DNA of 64,000 nt from Pleodorina starrii. Its lineage: Eukaryota; Chlorophyta; Chlorophyceae; Chlamydomonadales; Volvocaceae. The notes beneath the pieces are model-generated. The model saw only the letters and a list, made by a program, of their open reading frames with translations. It made no database searches and was not told where the DNA came from. Where the stretch lies: contig BRXU01000007.1 of assembly GCA_030267565.1 (NCBI GenBank), positions 3,100,001-3,164,000 of the forward strand. The letters are read 5' to 3'. This document shows positions 9,401-20,360 of this stretch, one piece after another (the stretch's first letter is position 1; each line of letters starts with the position of its first letter). The translations under genes were made by a program, and so were the position numbers.

Positions 9401-12400
9401 CGCGCCCGCGGCGTTTCTTAGGGTTGCGCGCGCGTGGGGGGGGGGAGGGGGGCCGTTTTGGTGCCCCTGTCACCCTGAGGTCGGAGCTCGACGTCCCGAG
9501 TTGGGCTTGCTTTGATTCCAATTGGGTTGGGCTTGCTTTGATTTTCCAATTGGGTACCGTATTTGGGTTGGGCTTGGTTGGATGCACGGCCTCCGGTATT
9601 CGCTTGGATTGGCTGATCACAGCTCCATTCCTTCATGGGTGCTGCGTCTCTTCGCGGCCCTCCGACCCACCACCCGCGCGCGCGACGCACGACGGTTCCC
9701 TTTCTGCCCCGGCTGCCGCTCCTTCCTCTGGCCTCCTTCCAGCCGGCACTCCGTGTGGCTGCAAACCGCCGCACGTTCCAACGACTGCATTGCGCCCCGC
9801 GCCCCCCCAACCCCTTCCTCCCCCTTCCTCCCCCTCCTGTCCCCGGCAACCTCAGGCATCGTCCAAGTCCCGGCGGTGTTCAAACCGCCCAGCACGCTTG
9901 GCATGAATTCCGGCATGGCGGCGATCGGCTCGAGCCGCGGTGGCGCCGCGACGCCGCTTGGCGGCGACGGCGCATGCCCCGACGAGGCCGTCACGCCCAC
10001 CGGCGACAGAGCCCCACCGGCGGCCGGCGGCCGACGGCGGCGGCCCCCGCCGCCGCTGCCGCTGCCCTCCCCGCTGGCGTCCATGGTCAGGGCCGCCAGC
10101 AGCGGTAACCTGCTTGGCGCCGCCCCGGCAGCGGCGGAAGCGCGCGAGCTGTCCAGCGCCGGCGCCGGCCGGCGCGCCGGCGGCTGCGGCGGCGGCGCCG
10201 CCGCCGCCGCCTCCGTCAACGCGGCGGTCGTGTCGTCCGTGGAGGTGCAGGTTGAGATGGATGCGGAGGCGGCGGCGGAGGTGCTGCGCGGCGCGAGCGC
10301 GAGCGATGTGTGTTGTTTCCGCCGGGTGCAAGCCAGCATGGAGTTGAACCCGCTCGCGACGTCTACCTGGGGCCTTATGCTTGACACCGCCGACGCCGTC
10401 GACGCCAATAGCAGGTCGCAACTCGACGCGACCCTCAGCAAACTCCAGATTCTCACATCGCGAAGTTACCAGAAGCTCGAGGCCGATAGCGGCACGGCGA
10501 CGGCGGGCAGCGGCAATGTGGCGGCGGCGGGCGCGGCGGCGGCGGCGGTGGCGCTGCGACCGTCCTCGTCGGCCGCCGCCGCCGCCGCCAGCGGCGGGCC
10601 CGGGTCTTCCTCCTCCCGGCCCCACTCGGCGCTGTACTGCTGTCCGCCCTCCGGCGCCATGCCGCTCCGCGCGCCCGTCGTACCGTCCTCCGGCGCCGCG
10701 CGCGGCGCCCGCAGCGACAATGTGATGAGCTTCGTCGCCACCTCCCAGCTCCAGCTGCAGCTGCAGCAGCAGCAACAGCTGCAGCAGCAGCAACAGCTGC
10801 TGCTGCAGAGCTTCAGCCGCGCCAGCTTCTGCCCGTCGATCTCGAGCCTGGCTCGCGAGTCGCAGCCGCCGGGCTCCATCGGCGGCGGCGACGGCTCTGC
10901 CCACGCCTGTCATTTGGAAGCCCTCCGACGGAGCAAATCTATGCTGAACTTGCAGGGGCTTGTGCCTGGCAGCAGCGGCGGGCTGGCGGCGGCGAGCGCC
11001 GCGGCGGCGGCGCCGGCGGCGGCGCTGCCGCGCCCCTTCGCCAGCCGCGTCGACCTGGCGTCAATGGGTGCCGCCGCGCCGCCGCGCTCCACCACCCGCG
11101 TGCTCGCCTTCGCGGGCTCGCTCAAGAACACTCCCAGCGCGCTGCAGCAGGCGCTGGCGTCGGCGCGTGCAACTGTGGTGGGGCCCTGGCCGGCGGCCGG
11201 CAGCCGCGGCGGCGCCAGCAGCGCGGCGGCGGCGCGGCGCACGCCGTCAGCGGCGGCGCACTACCTTCTCCTGAGTGATGCGGATGGAAAGCTCGATGGT
11301 CTGCTGCCGGAGGAGGAGCGGCTGCCGCCACAGTCGGCGTACCTTTCTTCGTCGGCGGCGTCGCTGTCGGACGTCGATGACGACGACGATCTGGAGGCCC
11401 GTCTTCCCTTGTCGTCCGGCGTAGCGCCGCCGCCGCCGCGCTTGCCGCCGCCGCCGTCTTCGCCGCGGCGGCAGCAGCAGCAGCAGCAGCAGCCGCAGGG
11501 AACCGCAGGGGTTCAGAGCCTTGGCGGGCTGCCCTGCCGGGACCTGTCCTCCCCTTTTCAAGACCCGCCGCAGCCGCGGCCGGCGGCGGCGGCGGCGCCG
11601 GCGGCGGCGGCGGCCGACGCACGCCGCATGGAGGACCACGCTCGACCTGCTGCTTGCGCCAGCATCTGCGCTGCTGGTGCTGCGGCGTCCACTCTAAGTT
11701 ACGCCTCGACGCGATCCGACTGCTGCTTGACCCTGTCCACCACTACCACCGCCGGCGGCGGCGGCGGCGGTGCTACGAATGGCGGCGGCGGCACCGACAG
11801 CGGCAGCAGCAGGAGTACGGCGGTGGCACGCAGCATCAAGGCTTCCGGTATGGGGCACCTCAGCCACCGCGCCGCCTCCGCCACCGCCACCGCCGTGCCC
11901 GTAACCGTTGGCGGCGGCAGCGCTACGGCGGCGGCGGCGGCGCGCCTGGCGCCTGGCGCCTCCCTTGCCTCCCCGCGCACCAGCTTCCCCGAGCAGCAGC
12001 AGCCGCAGCAGCAGCCGCCGGTCGTCGGGTGGGGCTCTGGCGGTCGCACTACAACGGCGGTGGCGGCGGCGGCGGCGGCGCCGCCGCCGCTGGTGCAGTC
12101 GCCGCCGCCACCGGCGGCTTGCTGGCACGAGGTGACGGCCGTCCGTACGACGGATCGAATCACGGGGCTGGACGTGATTGTGGTTACGCAGGTAAGGTTC
12201 CTTTCGTGGACCACGTGCTTTGTTTTCGTGGACGATGGTGATAGAACTTTTTCTAATGTACGACGTCGAAGCGACGTACGATGTACGTCCTCCCCGCGAA
12301 TGAATCCAGGCCGATGTTTCGGACAAGGTGGAGGCGGAGCGGCACCTGGCCAACGTGGCGGAGGCGGAACACCGACTGCTGGAAACGGTGAGTACGGCGG

Positions 12401-15400
12401 TGCGTGTAATACGACAGTGTGCCAACATGTACGACAGACCGACCAGATAAAAATGTCCTCTCGCCCGCTTCCTCATATTCGGCTGCGCACTTGCGCACTT
12501 TTAATAAACTCAACTTTCCGTGTGTCGTACTGTCGTACCCGATATAGATCTTCCCGCGCCACGTGCTGGCGTACATGACGACGGAGGAGGGCGGCCTGAT
12601 GGACTCCCACGGTGGTGGCGGCGGCGCCGCCGCCGCCATCGCCGGCGGCGGCACCGCCAGGTCTGGCGGCCGCGGCAGCCACCGGCCGCTGGCGGTGCGG
12701 GACATTGACAAGCTCGCCACCTCGCATGCGGAGGTGGGAGCGTGGGGTAACCCCCCGGGGGCGCAACGAACCTTTTTTCTTTTCTGGGTCAGTTGCCGTA
12801 CAAGGCTGCAGAGGGGTTGTCGTACGTGCGTTGACAGTTGACGTAATGAGCGGCGAAAGAAGCAGCGCCGGCAGCCCATCGCCGTCTTCAGCGCTACTTC
12901 CACACCGGTCCGATGAACCAACCCACTCGCCGGCACGGCTCATTTCCTAACACGCTTCGTCGGCGCCACACCCTACTCCCCTCGCTCCCGCGCTGCGGTA
13001 TCGTTGTTTTTACATATACCCCTTGCTCCTCCGCGTGCTCCTCCTCTTCCTCTCGCGTCGTCCTCTTCCCGCGTCGCGCTCCGCTTTGCAGGTCACGCTG
13101 CTCTTCGCGGATATACAGGGTAAGGTGGTACGGCGTGTAGTACACGGACTTGCCGTACAGTCGTTCCGCCTTGCGAAACAGATCAATCCTTGAAGCGAAG
13201 CCGTTGCCAGCTTCTTCCCCTGTCTCTGTAACACCAACAACACCAACAACTCTGGGTCTGCATCCGTGTACGGTATATCCGGCGGCGGCGGGGCCGGGGG
13301 GGGGGCGCCTCACATTTGCAATGAGCGCTACCGGACATCGTCTGTTGGGCTGGCCGCAAGCATGTCATGTCATGTCGGTTGCAGCACCTTCCTTCACCTT
13401 CCTCGTTTGTTGGAGCAAGTCGCTGGCGAAACCAAGGGTTGTTCGTTTGCTTGCTCGTTTGCGGTCGCGCGCCCCCTGCCCGCCCGCCCGCCCGCCCGCC
13501 CGCACTCCCACCCTACCGCCCGCAGGTTTCACACCGATGTGCCAAACGCTGAAACCACAGGTGAGCTGTGTCGGCACATTGGCGTGAACGAGAACTGCAA
13601 AAAAAATACGTTTATTGTGAAAATCGAACCGAACCTGGCTGGCTGGATCGACTTGAAAGCTGAAGACAGCTGACAAAGCTGCTATCTACGGTAGTTGGCA
13701 TGTCTCTCTGCCTGCCTTGCCCCCGCACAAGACACGGTAAAATGTTTCTGTTTCCCAGAAACAGTTGCCGTAATCTTGAAAGCCTTGATCCTCGAGCAAG
13801 CAGCAGCGTCCAAATCCACCGCTGCCCCCCAAAATCAGGTGGTCATGGCTTTCCTCAACGACCTCTTTACGAGGTTCGACAGCCGACTGGAGGAATTCGG
13901 GGTCTACAAGGTACGACAGTGGTACGAGACAGTACGACAGGCGCGTGAGTGCACTTGCGCCCATGCAGGCGCGGGGCGGCGTGCGCGCGCGGCGGATTAG
14001 CTACTTTGCATCGCCGCCCCTCATAACGTCGCGTGGAGCATCGCGTGGAGATCTCGGTCTTGCTCACGTTTTGCGCATGGAACATACATTTTTAAGTACG
14101 GCTGTACGGACGCCCGTACAGGTCGAGACCATCGGCGACTGCTACTTTGTGGCGGGCGGGCTCATCGGTATTGACGAGCACGGGATGCCTGTCGTACGAG
14201 CGCGCGACAGCAACGCCGATCCGCTGCACGCTGAGAAGGTGCTGATGTTTGCCAAGGTAAATGTACGGCATGTACGGCATACGGATTTGCGGCATTGATG
14301 TACACGCCGCGCGGCACCGAGACCCATTACCCACCTCCCCAGCTCCCCGGACCTCAATTCACACACCAATGACTGCAACCCACCCTCGTTCCTTGCGTCC
14401 TCCCCGCCCTCCGAAACCAAACCGTACACAGGCCATGCTGGCAGCTGCCTCCCAGATATCGCTGCCCACCACTGGCGGCCCCGTCAACATGCGCATCGGC
14501 ATCCACTCTGGGCCCGTCGTCAGCGGCATCGTGGGCCAGCGCATGCCTCGCTTCTGCCTCTTCGGAGACACCGTCAACACGTAAGGCCGCAACCCTGCAT
14601 GGCGCTGGGATCGGGATCGGGCAGGGGTCGTAAGGTATCCGCCCCGACCCACGGGTCCGTTGGTGGCGCCTTTGGGGTTTTGGCGGCGGCGGCGGCTCCT
14701 GAACTCGCGGACCACTCCCCCAAGAGCGACTGAGCGAGTGGTCCGAGAAGAAGGGCACTGCCACCTCTACCACTACTCACCATTACTGCCGGCGCGGAAA
14801 GAAAGAAAGCCACTGGCAGCAGCCACTGGGCGCAAACACGCCCGCCCGCCCGCCCGCCCTTCTCCCACCGCGCCTGCCAGCCCGCGCCTCCTTGACCGCT
14901 TGTTCCCGCCCGCCTGCCCGCCCGCCATCCATCCTGCCTCCCTGCAGCGCCTCCCGAATGGAGAGCACGGGCGTGCCGGGCTGCATCCACGTCTCAGAGG
15001 CGGCGCGGAGGCTGCTCCCCAACGAATCGTGGCTGCCCACGGGTGGCATCGAGGTGGGGCCACTTCTTTTGCTGGGGGAGGGCCTTATGGGCCAATGCGG
15101 CTCCGGCGGCGGCACGCGGCTGCGGAAGGGCTCTTTTGGGGGGCTAACGGTAGTGGTGAGGGATCGGCGGGAGAGACAGAGAGAGAGAGTGTGTGAAAGG
15201 AGCTCTTCCTCGCCCGCCCCGTCTCTCTTACCCTGCTTCTCTCGCTCTTTCCCGTTGCAGCCCCTTTCGCGCACGAATGAATGGAACAATGGATGGCGGG
15301 ATCCGCGACCCCTTCGCGTTCCACCGCTTGTACCGTAAGGCCCAGGTCAGGGGGCCGGGGCGCCGGCCAAGACAAGGCGCCTCCGCGAAAACGGCCTCCT

Positions 15401-15975
15401 GCTCAGCCGCCGCTGCGGTCCCTCAGTTTCTCTTTCTCACACGCTCACACACCCTCCCTCTCGTTCTTTCTTTCCCTCCCCCTCCCTCTCTCTCTCCCCA
15501 TTGCGCTTCCTCCGTCTCCTTCCCTCCCTTCCCAACCACCTACAGTACCAACCGCCAACTACCTAACCGCCCCTCGCAGGTCAAGGGCAAGGGCCTCATG
15601 AACACCTACCTCTGGGCCCCACCCGACCACAAACTCCACGGCCTCACGCTGTGGCCCGCCGCCGCCGGTGCCGGTGCCGCCGGCGGCGGCGCCGCCGCCG
15701 CCGCCAGGCATTCCCGCCTCGGAGACCAACTGCTCGCTTCGGCGCGATGCTCCAAACGCCTCGCAGCCGACAGCGACGGCTGTGGCGGCGGTGGCGGCGG
15801 CGTCAGCCGGCCCCCGAGGGACCTCCTCCACCCCGCCCGCCACACGGTCGATGCCGCTTGCAACAGCGGCGGCGGCTTTGCGCAGGTCTGGCCGCCACTG
15901 CTGAGTCAGGAGTCGCTGAGCGAGAGCGTGCAGGGCTTGGCGGAGGTGCTGTTGGATGATGGCGGGGAGAGGTAG
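6479..15975 (+). CDS. PAS-type class III guanylate cyclase, 13 exons
   Basis: Predicted soluble cyclase making cGMP from GTP. Exons: 6479-8209, 8780-9022, 9332-9380, 9856-12191, 12310-12387, 12548-12733, 13092-13119, 13526-13560, 13839-13910, 14122-14256, 14432-14580, 14948-15053, 15580-15975. They join in frame to about 1847 residues. The front two thirds are Ala/Gly/Ser-rich with PAS-like islands ([45 protein letters not shown]) and a Gln tract near residue 975. Then come [10 protein letters not shown] and LATSHAE, and the catalytic domain at about 1542-1720. That domain shows FADIQGFT (metal Asp about 1548), VETIGD (Glu about 1588, metal Asp about 1592), [20 protein letters not shown] (Cys about 1673) and VKGKG. 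Glu plus Cys is the guanine-reading pair; adenylate cyclases have Lys and Asp. No membrane segment is evident. The ATG at 6479 is the first in frame, but an upstream exon is not excluded. Confidence 0.9.
9023..9165. repeat. (GT)n-rich microsatellite in cyclase intron
   Basis: An interrupted GT/GTGC repeat fills the 5' part of the intron after the exon ending at 9022. On the plus strand it yields long Cys/Val/Met frames that are not coding. Confidence 0.8.
9242..9283. repeat. Short repeat shared with intron at 39549-39587
   Basis: The words CAGTGACTCA, TTGTTTTATAAA and GAGCATA occur here in order and spacing matching the SGNH-gene intron at 39549-39587. Both lie shortly before a splice acceptor, with only a few mismatches and one base of length difference. 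Confidence 0.7.
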
Positions 15976-18900
15976 AGCAGACGTGGGGGGAGCAGGGGGG
16001 GAAGCCGCAGGCGCGCGGACCGACCGGGAAGCGCAGCAGGCGTGGGGAGCGGGGAGCTGCGGCAGAAGCGGCTGCGTGTGTGAGGGGGGGTGGGTGGGTG
16101 GGTGGGTGTGGGGTGTGGGGTGGCTCTCCGGGAGCTGTGGCTGAAGCCTCACCCAGCTGCAGTTGCACACACCGATGCATGCCCGGTACACAGAGACACA
16201 GACACACACACGCCCCGCTTTCCCGAGCTGCTCCCTTTGCTCTTTTACCCTTTGCTTCATGGAAACAAATAATACACGCGCGCGCGCGCACGCGCGCACG
16301 CATGAAGGCACGTTGCGTATGTGTCTGCAAAATGTGCACACACGTACACACAAAAACGCTGAGCAGACGTACACAGCCAAAAGCTAGGAGAAGACACAAC
16401 AAAAAAAGAATTTATATTTGTATATGTCTTTCCTTTTTTCAGTGAGGGCGCGATATGAGGCGCCCGCAAGGAAAATGGGGCAGGAGCGGATGGTACGGCA
16501 TGGCACTGTACTGCACGGCCGGCTCGTGGCCGAGAGGACGTATTCCAACGTTTGGCCTCGTTTGTGCCGTTAGGGTTTCTGCAGCATGTGGCAAAATACT
16601 TTACGATTCGCAGCGAAAGAACTGAGGCGGCCATGCCGGGTATATCTTTCAAGGGAATTAGGGTTTTTAGGATTTTAGGGGCCTGATTTGCTCGAGGGCT
16701 GCCCCCAACGGCCCATCCGTGGTTGGTTTACGGTTTATTAATTGCCGCCGTATACCCGCTAGCAGTTAGGCTACCCAGCGTGAGATGCGGTCTTTCGTCA
16801 GCGGAGACGGTGCTGCGGGGGCAGGGACAGACCCCCCTCCTGGGCGTCTCTTTGCTTGGGGAGAGGGTACGGGGGCGTTTGGCGGGTGCTTTAGGTAGGA
16901 GGGCCCGGGGGGCCTTATGCCGCGGGAAAGCACTGCACATCCGCACTGCGTGCATTGCGTGCTGTTGGGTGGGGGAGTGGCGGAACTGGGAAATGCACGC
17001 CCCTGTCATGGGATCATGTTCTCTCTCTCTGGATTCGGAGTTTATTCTGCGGGGGAAGCAGCAAGGCGTCCAGGTGCGTCTGTGTGTGGGGGTGGGAGAT
17101 GAGGCGGGAGGCTGAAAGGCTCCTGGCGGTCGGTAACGCACGGGCCCCCCAAGGACTGCCTGAGCCCCTGGCTAATGGTTGGGGTTGGGGTTGGGGTTGT
17201 GGGCTGTCCGGTGTGCGCCCGGATGGCGGGTGGGGACTGTGCGGCACCTGCCGGAGCCGGAACCCCAAAGGTGGAGCGGATGGTGGCGGGTTACGACGAG
17301 CGAGGGGTGGAGTCAGTGGGACGGATGATGATGCTGATGGTGGTGGTGATGGATAATGATAATGATGATGAGGATGATGGTTGGTGACTGCGTTTGGCGT
17401 TTGTCTGTTTGTTTGTTTCTGCGTTCGGCGCCCCACGGCGGGACCCCAGCGACCCCAGCGACCGGCGCCGTCATTGGCCGGTGCTTGCGTTGCGCTGCGT
17501 CCCGCCCGAACGCCCTCCCCCGCCCCGCCTTCCCCCTCACCCAGCGAGGTGGTTCCAGTGGGCCGGCTCCAGACGCTCAGAAGGGTAGAGCCAGCCGGCC
17601 AGCGGCCCAGCGGTGCACTGCAGCGGAAAGCGCGCGCTGTGTGCCCCCGCTCCCAACCTCTCTCCCTGTGGGCGTTGTGGCCGTTGAGTGCTCCTAGGGT
17701 GCTGTTGCGTGCGCCTGGGGGGTTGCGCGCGCAACCGCAAGTGGGCCGCGTCTGCGGCGGTGAGGCGGGCGGGGCGGTTGACGCACGTGGGCCGTTGCCG
17801 GGGGCGGCGGAACTCACATCGCAATGCTCAAATACGTACCTCAATGGCGCAGGGGGCGCGGCGGTGTTGGCGTCTGGGGGCACGTCCTGCTGCGGCGGTG
17901 GCGGTGGCGTCAGCCGCCGCCAGCTGCCGTTTCATTGCATGACATTAAACTTGACTATTACAAACGTGGGCAACGAAAGCGGGGGCTCGGTGTGGACTAG
18001 ACATTTCGAAATTTGTTGAATTTGGAATTTGTTGAATTTTGGATCTCTTGCACTCTGGGAGACGTGCAGCGGAGGTGTGGGATTTTCGCTGTAGCCATTA
18101 CTGCATTCTTTTCTGCGCGCAGCTGTGCGCGTTGGGGCGACCTGGGGCGGTTGGGTTTTTGAGGCTTTTGAGGCGCGGATTGAAACAGAAGCAGGCGGCA
18201 CCAGAGACAGAGAGAGTGGTGAGCGAGATGGAGAAGAGAGAAGAGAAGAGGGAGAGACAAGAGAGAGCTGAGGGAGAGGGAGTGTGTGTGCGGCATCCGC
18301 CCCAGCCTTCCTACCACGCGTAAACCCACGAGTGCGACCGCGAGGGGCGCCCGGCGAGAGCGAAAGGCTTGTGGCGTGGTGAGGTGAGGGAGATTGGCGT
18401 GAGGGAGATTGGCGTGTGTGTGTGTGTTTCGGTTGCACGGCGTTTCGGCGAGTGCAGCGTGGGGGATGCACGGTTGTGCGGAGCAGCGTGCGTGGGGCGT
18501 GTGGCATTTAGAGAGGTGCGAGTGGCAGTTCCTTGGAGAGCAACAGTGGGGGAGAGCCCGCCTGAGGAAAGGGGCTCTTTCGCGGTTTTGTCCCCGTTTT
18601 TGCGCAGAAAACGGAGGCCTCATTAGGGGCCGGGGAAGAACGAGGGAGATCGAGGGAAACAGAGGTAGAGAGAAGGAGACATGAGGGAGGGAGGGCAATG
18701 CCTAGGCAGTGGGGAAGGTGAGAGGTAGGGAGAGGAACATGCGGATGGGAGGGGCGGGGGGAAGGAGCGGATGCAAGGCGGGGGCGGGGGCCGCGCAGGT
18801 GCTGCGCGCTTGGCACGCCACGGCGCACGAAGCCGCTGGGGCCCCCTCCGGCGGCGGATACCGGTACCCCCCATTGCACGCTGATGGTAGTTCTTTTTGC

Positions 18901-20360
18901 GAAGACGGCTGGCGGGGCCCATGATCTCACGCAGGTCTGTACTTATTTAATTTGGCCGCAGTAGGGAAGTAGGGAAGGCGCGGCGACAAGGCCGTCGCGG
19001 TGCCCGCCTGCGGACGAAAACCTACGGAATCCTTCATGGCTTAGTATTGTTGTTGTTGTTTGGTATATTGTTTGTATATTTTGTTTGAGTGGCAGTAGTT
19101 GTATTACTACGCGCTTGCTTGGTGCGGAAGGTGAGGTATGTGAGGATAGTGCAGTACTGTGCCGTGTCACCATCCGTGACATTTGTTGAAAGTCGTGCAT
19201 GAGCACACACTGGGCATTGCGACCCGCGGGTCGGCGTTTTAGGCTTGGGCAGCGAGAGAGAGCGGCAGTGGAAAGTTTAACGGAGGCGTGTAGACGTGTG
19301 GGCAAAGAGAGCCCAGGAGCGGGGGTTAAGATAGCGGTGTGGCCGACCCTGCCGTTCGCACCGTTCGCACGTCTTCGTGAGTGCGTGCGCGTGCAGCAGA
19401 TTGACGCGTGGTGGTTTTTGCTTGTGGCTCGTAAATGGTTGCTCTCTGTTTGTGTGTGTGTGTCTGACTGGGCTGTGCCGGAAGACTGGCCCATTGGGAG
19501 GATGCCTGCGGCCTGCGGTGCGTGCTGCTGCCCTGCCTTGGCTACGGACCTTTGTAAAATGTACCACCCGAAGACCAAAAAGGCACAGCTATCGGTATTG
19601 TTGGGCATTGGCCTGTGATTGCGTTCCGCGCCCTCGCGACCAGGAATCCTACACCCTGGGACCCTACTCCCCTGGTCGTCCCATGGTATGATCCCCCTGG
19701 GGCCTCTTCTGCTGTTGGCCCCTGCTTTGTTGTAACGGTCCATCCCCCCTCCCCATGTACAGGTGACAGCACCCTGGCAGCCGCCCTAGGTACGGCATAT
19801 TCCACACATCCGCTCCGTCAGTCCCTTCAGCCCACCGGGGAAAGGTCCGTCGGTCGCAGCGTTACCGGTATCCCTCCCACCTTTCAGCGGCTCGGGAGTC
19901 GGGACACGGTCCCTTGCGCTTGCGCGCCCCCTTCAGTCGCGACCGCGCCTTCCCTCACATCACATTCCCGCAGCAGCCACCATGGCGCGTCCCCTCCCGT
20001 CTGCCCCCCGTGGGGGGGGGCTCCCCGCCCACGCTCTCGCACATTGACAGGACAGCATTCCGGCCCCCTACACGCCACAGGCTAACCCTGCTCTCTGTCC
20101 GCGCTGTATGCTGCAACTCCGCAACCTTTCTCGCCTCCCCGCCCCTCTCACAGCCCCACGCACCCCCACAAATGCACCCTTGAAAACAAACGGCCCCCCC
20201 CCTTGCCCACTCAGACCCGAATCCCTCCACACCCCGCCCCGCGCCCTCCTTTCTCCCCCCTCTCCCTCCCAACTCCTTCCCTCCCACACTTTCTCATTGT
20301 ATTTTGGGAAACGCTCTCCCATCCCACGCCTGCTCCTCCTCCTCCTCGTCCCCAATCTCT
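15976..20360. other. Long intergenic stretch, no gene supported
   Basis: Between the cyclase stop and the acyl-CoA oxidase stop the genes converge, so both 3' UTRs must lie here. I see GGGT and CA-type microsatellites (16085-16130, 16190-16360), a GGGGTT run (17175-17200), GAT repeats (17320-17385) and a small AT-rich tandem near 18005-18040. Several long frames exist, but they are rich in Pro, Arg and His with no domain or intron-exon logic. Confidence 0.5.

Noticed and set aside
15271..15345. Possible extra cyclase exon between 15053 and 15580
   Set aside because: Joining 15053 directly to 15580 gives [14 protein letters not shown], the expected family sequence; an extra exon would break it.
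17014..17883. 289-codon minus-strand ORF
   Set aside because: It is Pro, His and Arg-rich, crosses GAT and GGGGTT microsatellites, and shows no domain or splice logic.
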